In this document: positions 1 through 12,664 of the stretch, one piece after another
Layout: each line of letters begins with the position of its first letter
Numbering within the stretch: position 1 is the first letter of the stretch
Assembly: GCA_001510575.1 (NCBI GenBank)
Contig: LNGK01000012.1
Location: 642,389 to 706,388 of the forward strand
Direction of reading: 5' to 3'
Length of the DNA: 64,000 nucleotides
DNA from: Knoxdaviesia capensis
Taxonomy: Eukaryota > Ascomycota > Sordariomycetes > Microascales > Gondwanamycetaceae
The notes under the pieces: model-generated
What the model saw: the letters and a program-made list of their open reading frames with translations, nothing else
What the model was told of the DNA's origin: nothing
Databases searched by the model: none
Translations under genes and position numbers: made by a program

Positions 1-3000
1 AATCAAGGGTAATGGAGACACCGTTCAGTTTACCGGACCAGCAGTTATGACGAAACTCATTCGGGGCATTTCCACCGAAGAGTTAACACTTACAACCTCC
101 GACGTATGGACAAGTGTTTGCTGTGGAGTTTTTACGAGCATAGTACACCACACAAATTCGACAACCATTCTTGATGTTGTCACAGCAGTGATTGACAGCT
201 CCAATGCCGAACCCACACCAGCTGCTGCTCACAAGCCTCTGAGGTTGCTTCCATATGTCCGAATCTTTGGCACACTTGCCGGAGTTCGGAAGGGATCTCG
301 TATGGCTGAATCCCAAAAGCCTGCTTTCCGAATGGTTGAAATTCTTGAGCAATGGTCAAAATCTTCGCTGCAAATATCGACAGATGAGGGCCCTGTGTTT
401 TGGAACCATGTAATGGTGAACATTGCGATTTTCTGGCAACACGCCCCAATCGATGCTTTAATCCCCCTCCTTAACCCCTTCTCGAATCTCATGGCTCGAG
501 AGCCGTTTGTACGATGGAACATCCCATTCTACGCCTTCTTTGCTGAGCTGGGCAGCACCCGCTTCCGCAGCTTATTTCTGAAGTCATTCCAAAGGTAAGC
601 TGGAATCTCCGAGTTTTGAAAATATATAACCTGGCAAAAACATCTAACACCTACAAATCAATCATGGCAGCTTTGTTGTAAACTACTGGGCCGACCAAGA
701 AAACGACGAGCTGCTGTGTGTTCTTCTTCCGCGCTTGGTCGAGCTTCGTGCTATCCCTTCTCCAGGGGAAAAGGATGTCTTTAATATTCCTCAAGGGTGG
801 CAAGCCCAAATTGTTAATAAGTTTGAGAAGCTTGAGATATCCCCTTTTCCCGAGAGAGGCGCATACGATAAAGACCCCCAAACCTGGCGCGACAAGTGCC
901 TTCCGAAATACGCAGCTCTACTGGGCGTGTTGGAATCCTGCACATCTCATCCGTCCACCGATGCCCGGATAGCTGAGCTGCTGCTCCGAAAGCTCAAGCT
1001 TGCCCTGCGGCCAACTTTGACCCTGGCTTCTGATGAAGTTCACTTCATTATCAGCCAGGGATTCCATGCCTACCTCCGTCTCATGACAGGTGCTGGATCC
1101 GTTGATGCTAGCCTCAGTCCTTTGCTAAGGGCAGCTATTCCAAGGTTTGCTCGGTCACTAGGCTTTCTTGAATCGTTTCTAGCCTACGAACGGCAACTAA
1201 AAGTTCAAGTTGGCCCGCGGAACAAAGACTCTCAGGGGTCAGAGTCGCCTCCCGATGAGAGTGTGATCTTTGCCCCCCTAATTACAAATTTACACTCACC
1301 ATCCCACGACCTCCGCTTGGCTAGTCTGAACCTTTTGCAAGTACTTCTTGGCAACGACTCTCACGCCGAGTTGCTACAGTCCATGATCAGCGTTGAAAAT
1401 CTCCCTATCGAAGTTTCCAGTGGCCGCCAGATTGCCATGCTTCTGCGAAAGCTGGGCCAAGCCTATGCCTCCATTGAACAGTCCTGGATGCTTCAGGCTA
1501 TCCCGTCATTCCTGTTTGGCATGCTGACCGTCAAAATGGCACCTGTATGGGATGCCTCTGTGGAGGCCATGCAGCTAGTTACCGAGTCTAAAGTCGGCGA
1601 AGAGAATCTGGCCGAGCTTGCTTTAGACTGGCTTACTGTTTCATCGCCTCATTGGACTGGCCCGCCAGCACATGGTTCAGCTGGAGGACGGAAGTTTGTG
1701 TCTGACTTTGAGTGCACAAATCTTGCTCGACTCCAGGCCACTGCCGCGGAAGTGTTCGCCAATGCACAGAATCCGTCTCAGACCATGCTTCAGTCTTTTG
1801 ACGAGAAGCAGACCACTGGGGATCTTTACGCAAAAAATGCCCGTGGCCAGTCTCTAAGGGCCCTCGCTGCTATTCCACACATTGCCGAGAGACGATCGCG
1901 AAAGTTCATACCATTCTTTCTTGCCGCTACGTCCCATGAGCTAGATATTGCTGATTCGGATGATGAAGATCCCGATGGCATGGAAATGGAGGCTTCAAAT
2001 GGTGATAATGATTGGGCAACAATGTCATCGAGCTGGTCCCTAGCAGACAAGAAAGCCATCTTGAAGGTTGTCGTCCAGTTTGTCAACCCGAAGGGGTTGT
2101 ATTCTGGTGACAAAGTTTATCAAGCCTTGCTTGGACAGCTCGAGAACGGTGATATTGAAATCCAGAAGCTGGCTTTGAAAGGAATCCTTATCTGGAAGCA
2201 AGAAAGCATCCGAGCTTATCAGTTGCGATTGGAAAACCTGCTGGACGAGTCTAAGTTCCGCAATGAACTTACTCTACTTTTCCAAGGCGAAAACGAAATC
2301 CTCCCCGACCATCGGTCTGATCTCATGCCTGTCCTTCTGCGTCTTCTATACGGCCGTGCCATTTCCAAAAAGGGTATTGCCAGTGGACGACAGGGTCTCC
2401 AGGCAACCCGCCTGGCTATCATTCGACACCTAACTGTTGTTGACATGGGTGGATTTATCGAGATTGCGTTGGGACCCCTTCGTGGTTTGAAAATCATCGA
2501 CGAGACTGGCAAGGCATCGAACCTTCTTGACCAAGACATTATTCCTCCACGACAGCAATTTGCCTTTCTCAACATGATGTCGTCTATCATTACGGAGCTT
2601 GGAACTAGCGTGCTTCCGTACGTTGAGGATCTTGCTCATGCGATCCTGTACTGTGTTGTGTATAGCTCTCGCAAGCTTTGGATAACTACCGCAGGTAACA
2701 GCGACGACGATGGCCAGAATGACCAGCACAACGACGACAATATGAGTTTGGACGAGCAGGACAACAGCGGCGATGGCAACAGCAGTCTCTCTCTACTGAA
2801 AGCTGCACGTAATCGAGGATTACGATGCGTGAATTCTCTCTTTCAGAATGCGCAGGTGTTTGACTGGACTCCATTTGCAACGCTGATTGTTAATGAACTC
2901 GTCACCCCCCGGCTTGAAAACCTTCCTGTGGAGATGGCTCAAGGAGTTTCCGGAGTGCTGAATCTCATGGGGACATGGTCCATCCTACCCAAGTCGGCCA

Positions 3001-6000
3001 TATTTCTTTCTGTTGACCAGCGCGTCGTCCCCAGGCTTGTTGATTGTCTCACTGTGGAGAAGGGCAAGGATGAGGTCAAGATTTTCGTTTTGCGCATCAT
3101 TCGGAACCTAGTCAAGGTTGCTCAAGCGCCGGCGACCGAATCCGAGTTCAACGAGCTAATCCGGTCGGAACTTCTTGAGTCGAATATGGACGCCATCCTA
3201 GACCGCGTCGCGAAAACAATGATTTCGCCGACTTTGAGCCAGAATCTCTTGGAGGCGAGCATCGATACGGTCATTGACTTATCTCCCATCGTTCAGGCTT
3301 CGGAGAATGTTAAGGATATCGTTGACATATCTATTCAACTCCTCTCTCAGCCCCCGAGACGTGTGCCGCCGAAATCTAAGAGCAAGGTTCTTCTTATACT
3401 GGAGAGTTTTATTACACTTCAGGATATTCGGTCAGTCGATACCGGTCTTGCTGATCGCATGCACAACGTGCTATCGACACTCTTCAGTTATTTCAAGGAC
3501 CGTGAAAGCCGCGAAACTCTGTGCCGCGTTTTCATGGCTCTGGCTGAGACCGACAAGTCTTTGGATGAAATTTCACACCTAGTAACGGAGCTGAACTCTT
3601 TCCGAGATGGTATGCTGGATGAGCCCGCATACGATCGACGTCTTGCGGCATTCACTGCAATTGCAAGCGAGCGGGTGGTTCCGTTGTCTGCTGTGCAGTG
3701 GCTTCCGATCCTCCACAACTTGATATTTTTCTTGAAGGATGACGCTGAGTATGGCGTTCTTTCATCGAACTCGGCTGACGGCCTCCGTCGATTCATCGAC
3801 AATGTTGCTAGTGCGGGTGGTGATGAGTTCGACACGGCTGCAAGGAACGTTCTGCTTCCAGCTCTTTTCAGCAGTGCTCGTGAAGTCTCTGATACCGTTC
3901 GTCGTGAAGGTCTTCGCATATGGGGCCATATGCTCATGTGTATGCCGGATTGGGCCCCAATCTCTGACATGAAGTGCCTCCTTACCGAGACAGATGCAGA
4001 GACCTCTGAACCGATCTTCTTCTTCAACCTTCTCAGCCCAGCAACTTCGCGACAGTTGGAAGCATTCAAACTTCTCGAGCAAGCCAATGGACGATCAGAG
4101 ATCGGAAGCAACAATCTCAGCCATTTCTTCATACCCCTTCTGGAACATTTCATCTTCCAACGCAATCATGATGGAATCCAAGATTCTGCCGGAATGGGAG
4201 CCCATGCCACCACAACCATTTCTATTCTAGCTGCGTCCCTCGATTGGAAGCATTATCGATCAACTCTTCAGCGCTATATTGGATATATTGAATCGAAGCC
4301 AGACTCTCAGAAACAAGTTGTGAGACTGCTTGGCAAGTTCTGCGATAGCCTTACAGACAGCTGGAAGGAGAAGACCAAGCAGACAGAGATATCTGAGGGA
4401 CAGGGGCAAACTGCTTCTGGCCTCCACAGACTTGCTCTCACACTACCTGGCCAGGAAAAGCTGGCAACCGATGTGAAAGACCTTTTCCTACCGGCCATGA
4501 TGAAGCATATTCATGAAAAAGATGAATCGGAAGTCAGCTTCCGAGTCCCTGTTGGTGTCATTATCGTGAAGCTGCTGTTGCTTCTCCCCGAAGATGACAT
4601 GAGCCTTCGGCTGGCAAGTGTACTCACAGATATTTGTCATATTCTTCGAAGCAAAGCATCAGAGTCCAGAGATATGGCACGAGAAACTCTTGTGAAGATC
4701 GCCACTGTGCTAGGGCCGGAACATTTTGGCTTCATTCTCAATGAGTTGCGAGGTGCACTGAAGAAAGGATACCAACTTCACGTTCTGTCATACACTATGC
4801 ACTCGATGCTTGTGGCAACTATCCCAGAGTTCCCCCAGGGCAGCCTGGACTACTGTTTGACGCGGATAGTCAACATTGTCATGGACGATGTATTTGGCGT
4901 CATCGGCCAGGAGAAGGACGCCGAGGGATATACGACCCAGATGAAGGAAATCAAAAGCAACAAAAGTCACGACTCGATGGAGTTGGTCGCCAAAACTGCA
5001 TCGATCAGTCGTTTGGTTGATCTCGTGCATCCCCTCCAACTGCTTTTGCTACAGAAAGTTGACCTCAAGCTGGTGCGCAAGATTGACTCTCTGCTTTCAA
5101 GAATCGCCTCTGGCTTGATTCAGAACCCGGCGGCGGAGAGTCGCGACAGTCTGATGTTCTGCTATGAAGTTATCCAGGAGGTGTACAACAACCAAAAAGT
5201 CGTCGCCCCGCCTAAGATGGACCCTCGTGTTCGCAGGTACTTACTGCAAAGGGGCGCCAAGAAGAGTGATCGCGGGACAACCAGCAAGTACACTTTCAAG
5301 CTGATTCGCTTTGCACTCGATCTTCTTCGGGCGGTTGTCAAGAAACACGACAGCCTTCGCACGGCCAAGACTCTCACTGGATTCATTCCTATTCTTGGAG
5401 ACGCCGTCATTGGTGGAGAGGAGGAAGTGAAGATTGCAGCCTTCAAGATTCTGGTTGTCATCGCCAAGGTGCCATTCCCCGATGGCGGCGCTGATGGCAT
5501 GTTCAAAATTTCTGTCAAGGAAGCCATCAAATCGATTTCTACTTCATCGTCGACAGGAACCGACATTTCCCAGGCGGGACTCAAGTTTCTGGCGGTGGTA
5601 CTGCGGGATCGCCGTGAAATCCCCGTGAAAGATGCTGCCATCGACGTTCTCCTGGAAAAGCTCAAGGATGATCTGACAAACCCGATTTATCGTCATGTTT
5701 CGTTCAACTTTCTGCGGTGTGTACTTGAGCGAAAGATCGAGACGGCAACAGTGTACGATATCTTGGATTACGTTGGTACGGTGATGATTACCAATGATGA
5801 CAAGGACACGCGGGACCTGGCTCGAGGAGCCTTCTTCCAATTCCTCCGAGATTATCCTCAGAAGAAGGCCCGATGGCAGCAGCAGCTCAGCTTCGTTGTG
5901 GCCAATCTGAAGTTCGAACGGGAAGGTGGCCGGCTGTCCGTAATGGAGATCGTCCACCTCCTGTTGTTGAAATCGGCCGATGATTTCGTTCAGGAGATTG

Positions 6001-7340
6001 CAGCAACATGCTTCCTACCCCTGGTTCTGGTGGTTGCAAATGACGACAGCGAGAAGTGTCGACTAGCTGCCGCGGAGCTTGTCAAACAAATCTTCCGGCG
6101 GTCTAGTCGCGCACATACACAAACTTTCTTGGGTCTGGTGCGCAAGTGGTTGGGCAGCGATGACAACACTACTGTGGTCAAGCTTGCTCTCCAAGTCTTC
6201 GCGTTGTACTTTGAGGCGAGTGAGACAGCTGCCGAAAATTCGCAAGATCTCAAGCTTGTGCTCAGCCAGCTAGGCCGTCGACTCCCGGCCGACAGAGCCT
6301 TATCTCTCCTTGATGATGACGAGATAACCAGTACTGCTCTGGAACTTGTTCGTGTCCTGGTTACAGCAGTGCCGACCAAGATGCTGGTGCGTGACAATGA
6401 GGCGCTCTGGGTTGGAGTCAACCGATGCATGGTACACAGCGACGGTGCAGTCAAACTACAGGCGGTCCGGCTAGTCAGCATGTACCTAACAGACTTTGCG
6501 CGGAACAGATCCAAGAGCAAGGACTCGACGCCTTCTCGTGGGGGAGCTCTTACTGGATCTTACGGACTTGAACTCTCCGACGACGACATTTCTAGACTCA
6601 CCAGACTGGTTTTGCGCACTCTAAGTGGGTCTATTGAGCTTGATGAAGCGCTTGCCACTGAGACCGGCCAGATTCTTATGTTCCTGGCTCAGCACGTCGC
6701 TTTGACCGATTCTCAGAAGGCTGCCCAGGACAAAACCATTCTTGATGACGAGGGTGAAGATGACGACAATGAGGGTCAGGACGAGGATGGTGATGCATCT
6801 GATGATGAGGTTGATGGAGCACCCCCGCTAGTCGACGTGCCGTTTGTCCTCCGGCGGCTGTCTTTCATTTTGCGACGTGAGGTTGCAGCGAAATCACTTG
6901 CCATGAACGGCAAGGTCACGGCCATGACGGTTCTCGAAGCGATGCTCAGCAAGCACCTCTCAGCCGCGCAAATCACTGCTCACATCCAGGCAGTCCTTGC
7001 ACCACTGCAGCACCTCACGGACCCAGCAATCGCTGCACCAGTCTCCACCGATGAACGATTCAAGACCACCTACGACAGCCTGAAAACACGCGCCCAGGCC
7101 CTGCTGGATACCGTGCAGATCCGTGTCGGCACCGCGACGTTCTCGGCGGCGATAGTGGCTGTGCGGGAGCGTGTGCGTGAACGTCGACAGATGCGCTCGA
7201 GTAAGCGTAAGATTGCGGCAGTGGCGGAGCCGGAGCGGTTTGGACGGGAGAAGCGCAAGAAGGTGGTGCGCAAGAAGGAGAGAAGAAAGGAGCGCGGCCA
7301 TGAGCAGCGGGCCTACCGTCAGGAGTTCAAGGGGTGGTAA
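1..7340 (+). CDS. UTP20: UTP20-like U3 snoRNP / small-subunit processome protein, 5'-truncated by window edge
   Basis: Nucleolar scaffold protein of the small-subunit processome, needed for 18S pre-rRNA processing. The reading frame is already open at base 2, so the N-terminus lies outside. Two exons are visible, up to 594 and from 671; the intron 595-670 has a gtaagc donor, a ctaac branch site near 643 and a gcag acceptor, and joins phase 2 to make a Ser codon. About 2420 residues are present; yeast Utp20 is about 2490, so roughly 100-250 residues are missing. The visible protein is a long alpha-helical HEAT-like array. It is interrupted by acidic disordered stretches (about 1950-2010, 2695-2775 and 6735-6815) and ends in a strongly basic tail (7180-7335, Lys/Arg clusters) suited to nuclear/nucleolar targeting. 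The identification rests on length, architecture and the basic tail. A different HEAT giant is less likely. Confidence 0.85.
595..670 (+). other. intron in UTP20-like gene
   Basis: This 76-base spliceosomal intron has a gtaagc donor, a ctaac branch-site motif about 25 bases before the acceptor and a gcag end. The frame would stop at 596-598 without splicing and continues without interruption after it. Confidence 0.85.
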
Positions 7341-7900
7341 TGAAGGGGCTACGTGCTTTTGAATGGAGTGAGGTGTATCGTCTTTGCATTTTTGACAGGC
7401 AACCAAAATGTTCATCTTGTTCTTAACAAATCATGTTCGGGTGTACATTGGCATCTGGACTTGGGCGTTACGGATGGATACACAAAAGCTTTACAGCATT
7501 TCTCAATTCACAGGTTTAGAAGTATCATACATCTTACCAAAAGTGACCGTCCACATATGATCGAGTATTGCAAAGCAAAGTGGCCAGTTCTCTTTCTCAC
7601 GTGCCATACATAAATCGATGTGTGATGATAGCTGTTCCCTTGGCTGGACATGCAACCGATGGTAACTCAATTGTGTAATGTGACAAAACGGACTCGTTAT
7701 AAGCAGCTAATTGGACAGGAGATAAGAGGGAAAAAAAGGAGAGTGTGCACGACCACCAGAACAGGGTATTTTCTGAGAGGTCATGACATGTCAACCAACG
7801 CCGACACCAGAACAAAACAAAATATAGGACAGCAGTAAACAGCCGAGATCGGGAGATTTGACCACATTTTCGGCATATATGCGCGCTAAGAAAGGAAGAC
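7341..7900. other. convergent intergenic region, 3' UTRs of UTP20 and ZIM17 genes
   Basis: The two flanking genes converge here. The stretch has no supported reading frame and presumably holds both 3' UTRs and polyadenylation signals. An isolated CACGTG occurs near 7580 with no clear promoter context. Confidence 0.6.
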
Positions 7901-8506
7901 TTATGATGAAGGCAGTGTTGCTGGGGGCTCGTCACCTTCCAACGGGTCCTCCCAGAACTCAATATCTCCGTCTTCGCCCAACGTGCCCTTTTTAACCAGC
8001 CGACCACGTTCGCGCATGAGGTCCTCGACGGTGATACGGCGATCCCCGAAGATGTTCAGATGGTCGGACATGACGTGTCGGTTACGGCACGACGGGCAAG
8101 TGATTAGCACCGAGCCGTGATGGTATCCCTGCTTTGAGAGGTTGTGTGTGGACCGTTCACCACAGGGCATGCAGGTGAATGTCAGCTGGTAGTGCGGTTG
8201 CGAGCGCACGCGATCAGCGACGGAGGAGAAGGATTCTGTCGAGTCAGCGTCGGTAGCGGCAGCGGTCTCGGACGAAGACGCGGAGTCCGTAGATTGTGCT
8301 GCGGTCCCGTTTGATGCTCGTGGTTTCGGAATGGAGTGTGCGTATCGACGGAATACGGTATTGTGAGGTATCGATGTTGCCTGAAGGCCCTGGCGTGGGA
8401 GATGGAGAGGTGATGCTTGGATGAGAGGGCGAATCGCGGGACCCGGCCCCGATTGCAAGAGCCGGAAAGGCGTAACAGCCTTCACTATTGAAGAAAATCG
8501 GCGCAT
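7901..8506 (-). CDS. ZIM17: DNL-type zinc-finger protein, mitochondrial Hsp70 escort (Zim17/Hep1/Tim15-like)
   Basis: Matrix protein that keeps mitochondrial Hsp70 soluble and so supports protein import and Fe-S assembly. The start chosen at 8506 gives 201 residues, beginning MRRFSS. The first 60 residues are rich in Arg/Ser with no acidic residue, as expected for a mitochondrial presequence. The next 40 are acidic, Ser/Thr-rich and disordered. The zinc finger follows, with CxxC pairs at Cys112/Cys115 and Cys137/Cys140, a Ser-Lys-Gln-x-Tyr-His motif between the pairs, and a conserved Asn-x-Phe-Gly-Asp soon after the second pair, all as in the DNL family. An in-frame ATG 41 codons upstream (8629) would bury the presequence, so it is disfavoured. 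The gene is divergent from the cullin gene, 644 bases apart, and convergent with UTP20. Confidence 0.88.
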   Translation of the reverse strand: MRRFSSIVKAVTPFRLLQSGPGPAIRPLIQASPLHLPRQGLQATSIPHNTVFRRYAHSIPKPRASNGTAAQSTDSASSSETAAATDADSTESFSSVADRVRSQPHYQLTFTCMPCGERSTHNLSKQGYHHGSVLITCPSCRNRHVMSDHLNIFGDRRITVEDLMRERGRLVKKGTLGEDGDIEFWEDPLEGDEPPATLPSS

Positions 8507-9150
8507 TGTGAAGTAGTCTGTCGATTCATCAATGAGGGGTAGTGGGTACACGACCGAGAAAAAGGATGTTGAAGGTTGACGGAAGGAAAAGGATTGATGA
8601 AATGAGGTTGGAAGTCTTTTCTCCGCCACATCTCCGCCACAGCTTGCGCCACATCTTGGCTGCCTTGTGGGGTGTCTTATCGATAAGGCCTTCTAGCATC
8701 GGTTCCTGATTCGACTCAAGACAAATCTCAAGTGAAGCCTGGACTAGTGCACTTTCGTTCTTTGAATTCTATAATTCTAAGATCCCCCTCACTCTAGGTG
8801 ATGCTATATAATGGATATATAGGGCAATCGTCTTCTTATGATTTCATCTATATGCTCTTTCTTTTGTCCATATTGAAGTGCCTAGTGCTTGCTCTCTTCA
8901 TCTTCTTCTACTCACCGTTTGTTGTTCACCTTTGTCCCCGCAATAGCTATAGTCCTCTCACGATAAAAAGTTGCCCGGCTTCCGTCTGTTAAGCTGCTTA
9001 TTTACCAGTGTTAATAGCTGAAGTCACTGTTATAAATCTTTTCGTGTCCTTGATAATATTCTCCCTCTTCCTCTCCTTCCTCGTCTCCTCTTCTCCACAC
9101 AACAAAAACCCCAGCCCAGATTGGAGCCAACAGCTACAACTCAACTCACA
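8507..9150. promoter_or_regulatory. shared divergent promoter region, ZIM17-like / cullin-3
   Basis: These 644 bases separate two head-to-head genes, so both promoters must lie here. The cullin-proximal end (about 9050-9120) is a C/T-rich tract typical of fungal leaders. I see no site that I could assign to a specific regulator. Confidence 0.5.
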
Positions 9151-12043
9151 ATGATCTCCGGTAGGGGAGGAGGAGGCGGCCGGGCCAGCCGAATTCGGCC
9201 TCCTCGCGCCGGCATGATTCGGGTATGTTTGATTTCACCCCTCTGTAGTCCCGATTCATCCGTCGTGCGATTGCTAGAAGCTCATGGCAACTTGCAAACG
9301 CGGCTCGGGTGTGTTTACACAGACGCACGCCCCAGAAAAGTTGGCAACAAAACTTGGCGATTTCTGCGTTGGTTCTAATAAATCTCTCTCAACATGGTTT
9401 TCTTTATAATAGTCGATGTCCCGACCTACCGACACAAATGACCTTGAATCGTCTTGGCAAATACTTCGCGATGCGATCACGGATATCCACCTCAGAAACA
9501 GCTCCACCCTTCTCTTTGAGCAGTTATACCGGGTGGCCTACAAGATGGTGCTGCAAAAGAAGGGTGAGATGCTCTACGACCGAGTCATGGCCTTCGAAAT
9601 TCAGTGGTTTAAGGACCGCATCCTGCCATCTCTCACCGCTCTTACGGAACCCGAAATTGTCAACATCATGTTATCCGATCGATACTCCAATGCCCAGCGT
9701 CGCGACACCGGTGAACGCTTCATGCGTGGCTTGCGTGACGTCTGGTCCGATCATAACATGTCGATGAAGATGGTCTCCGACATACTGATGTATCTCGACC
9801 GAGGCTACACCCAGGATTCCCGTCGTCCGAGCATTTTCGCGGCCACTATTGGCCTCTTCCGCGATCATATCCTCCGGTCATATATTCACGGTAGTAGCTT
9901 CCTCGAGATATTGTGCAATGTCATTCTCGGGTTCATTAAGATGGAACGACTAGGCGATATCATTGACCGAGGCCTCATTCGGAGTTGCGTCACCATGCTC
10001 GAGTCGCTGTACGAAACGGATGATGAAACCGAAGACACGAAGCTGTACCTCACCGTGTTTGAAAAGCAATTTTTGGACTCAAGTGAAGCATTTTATCGAG
10101 GCGAATGTTCGCGGCTACTACAGGAAGCAAGCGCCGGCACATGGCTTCACACTACATCCAGACGGCTTCAGGAGGAGTCCTCGCGTTGCAACACCTACCT
10201 CCGCCCTTATACCGCGCCCAAAGTCGCCGCGATTGTTGAAACTGAGCTAATCAAGAAGAATCTCGACGAGTTCATAAGCCTTGATTCGTCTGGAATGAAT
10301 TGGATGCTTGATAACGATAAGGCTGACGATTTGTCTATTCTTTACACTCTGGTTTCTTTGGTCGACGAGAGCAAAGCCTCGCTCTGCCGGGTTCTTCAAG
10401 CTAGAGTCATCGCAATGGGTACCGAGATTGAACGCGTACTCAATCAAACTGACTTTTCGGGCCGGTCAGCTGCCGGTGCCGCTGCCGACGGTGCGGATGG
10501 TGAAGACGGTGCTGGTGCTCCTGGTGGTGAGGGTTCAACTGACAAGGGCGCAAAGGGGGCCCCCCCTGGGCCCTCGCCCATTTCTGCTGCTGCTCAGCTC
10601 ACTGCTGCTGCCATTAGATGGGTTGACGATGTGTTGGCGCTCAAGGAACGGTTTGACTACTTGTGGAAAGAGTGCTTTCAGTCTGATCTCATCATTCATA
10701 CTTCGCTTGGAAAAAGTTTCAACGAATTTATCAACTCTTTCCCGCGGAGCTCGGAATACTCGTCCCTGTATGTTGACGACAACATGCGAAAGGGAATCCG
10801 TGGCAAGTCAGAGCAGGAGATTGATGTCATTCTAGACCGAGGTATCACTCTTATCCGTTTCTTGCAGGACAAGGACCTACTCGAGAGATACTATCAGAAA
10901 CATCTAGCCAAACGCCTCATGCACAACAAGTCCGAGAGCTACGACGTTGAGAAGCAGATGATTCTGCGCATGAAGCAAGAATTCGGCAATAACTTCACCT
11001 TCAAACTTGAGGGTATGTTCCGGGACATGGACACCTCTGCTGAGATTAGCAAGGCCTACGCCAACCGAAAGGGGGACATTGCTAGCCGTACAGGCATTGA
11101 TTTGGACGTTACTGTCCTGACCTCCAACAACTGGCCACCAGACATTATGGGCCGGACTGGCCCCACATCTGGCGATGCCGACCGCCAGCCCATTGTCGTT
11201 GATTACCCACCGGCAATTCGCAAAGTGCACGAGCACTTCACGGCCTTTTACCTTCTCGAGCGCAACGGGCGCAAGCTGACGTGGGTGGGTGGCCTGGGTT
11301 CCGCCGATATCAAAGCCACGTTCCCGGCTATTCCGGGCAAGCCAGGCCCGCTGGCACGCGAGCGCCGGTATGAAATCAATGTGCCGACGTATGGAATGGT
11401 GATTCTCGAGCTGTTCAACCACCTCCAGGACACGACGAACCCGCCGGACGAGAGCGGCGGATGGCTTACGTTTGAGGAGATCCAGGCGAAGACTAGCATT
11501 CCGATGGCCGATGTCGCCCGAACACTGGCGTCACTCTCCATCGCACCAAAGTGCCGCGTGCTGGTCAAAGAGCCGGCTACGAAGGCGGTGCGCAGCGGTG
11601 ACCGGTTCCGGTTCAACAAGGCCTTTGTGAGCAAGACCATCAAGATCAAGGCGCCGGTCATTGCGGCTGCTGCGAAGCTCGAAGATGATGAAGAACGCAA
11701 GGAGACCGAGAGCAAGAACCACCAGACTCGGTCCTGGATCATCGACGCCGCCATTGTGCGCATCATGAAGTATGTCTCGTACCCCTTTTTTATTTTGTTC
11801 AAGGTGCACCCTTTCAACCTTCGCAGTTGCTAACCTTTATCTCTCCTCTTTTTTTCCCGCAACGACAGGCAGCGAAAGGAACTACCCCATTCCCAGCTGA
11901 TCACTGAAGCAATTAGCCAACTCGGTAGCCGATTCAAGCCGGATGTTTCGCACGTCAAGAAACGCATCGAAGATTTGATTGTGCGCGAGTACCTAGAGCG
12001 TATTGAAGACGCTCCTGTGGCATCGTATCGGTACCTTGCATAG
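9151..12043 (+). CDS. CUL3: cullin-3 family ubiquitin-ligase scaffold
   Basis: Scaffold of BTB-adaptor cullin-RING ubiquitin ligases: the N-terminal helices bind the adaptor, and the C-terminal cullin-homology and winged-helix parts bind Rbx1 and carry NEDD8. There are three exons: 9151-9222, 9413-11769 and 11869-12043. Introns are 190 and 99 bases, with gtatgt donors and ctaat/ctaac branch sites; the product has 867 residues. The N-terminus is Gly/Arg-rich. The cullin-homology region includes the typical Leu-Leu-x-Arg-Tyr-Tyr/His-Leu-Ala-Lys-Arg-Leu stretch near 10880. The neddylation motif Ile-Val-Arg-Ile-Met-Lys lies 57 residues from the C-terminus (Lys810), the same spacing as in human CUL3, and its lysine codon is split by intron 2. 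It is about 100 residues longer than human CUL3, mostly through a Gly/Ala/Pro-rich insertion encoded near 10465-10610. CUL3 rather than CUL1/CUL4 is judged from N-terminal similarity. Confidence 0.9.
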
Positions 12044-12664
12044 GCGCTTTCGCTTTTTATTGTCGCGTCTGAGTCCAGCGATTTTCTCTTGAATCCCCCC
12101 CGGTTAAGAGCATCCGTTCTGGACATGTCGAACAAAAGCTAGGAGGGGGGTGTCGGAACTAGCGATAGAACAAAAGCTGATGTTGCACATATCCATCATG
12201 CGAATGTTCTGGTTTTCTATTTTCTTTTTTGGGGTTTTCGCGTACACTCTTCCTTCTCTGGTGTTTTGCTTGTGGGGTTGAAGGGGGTTCCATTTCGTTT
12301 TCTTTCTTTCTGGCGTGTAGCATGGGTGGTGTTACTCTGTTTTGTTTTCTTTTCCCTGGGTGTTATGTTTTCGGGTCGTTTCCCAATGTGTTATGCATGT
12401 CCATGGTTTTTGTACTTGTAGATTTCTATGTTCTGGACACTTGTCACCAATAGATTCATGGTTGCGGGCACACCAAGACATATAATTGCGTGAAAAGATA
12501 TCCAAAACTGTTATATATCCGGTTTAAAGCATACAAATCGCTATCTCGTAAAGAAAGCATTTACAGAAGCAGTATATCAACATAAGGTACATCCGAAAGA
12601 AAAATAGAACAGGGAAAAAAAATATCAAGAGAGCCCAGTGGGAGACAAAAGCGTAAACATTCAT
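12044..12664. other. convergent intergenic region after cullin-3
   Basis: These 621 bases hold the 3' ends of the cullin gene (+) and the Gln-rich protein gene (-). The stretch is T-rich on the + strand with no supported gene. Confidence 0.6.

Noticed and set aside
8507..8629. Upstream in-frame start for the ZIM17-like protein
   Set aside because: It would place 41 extra residues, some acidic, before a good mitochondrial presequence, so the internal Met at 8506 fits the family better.
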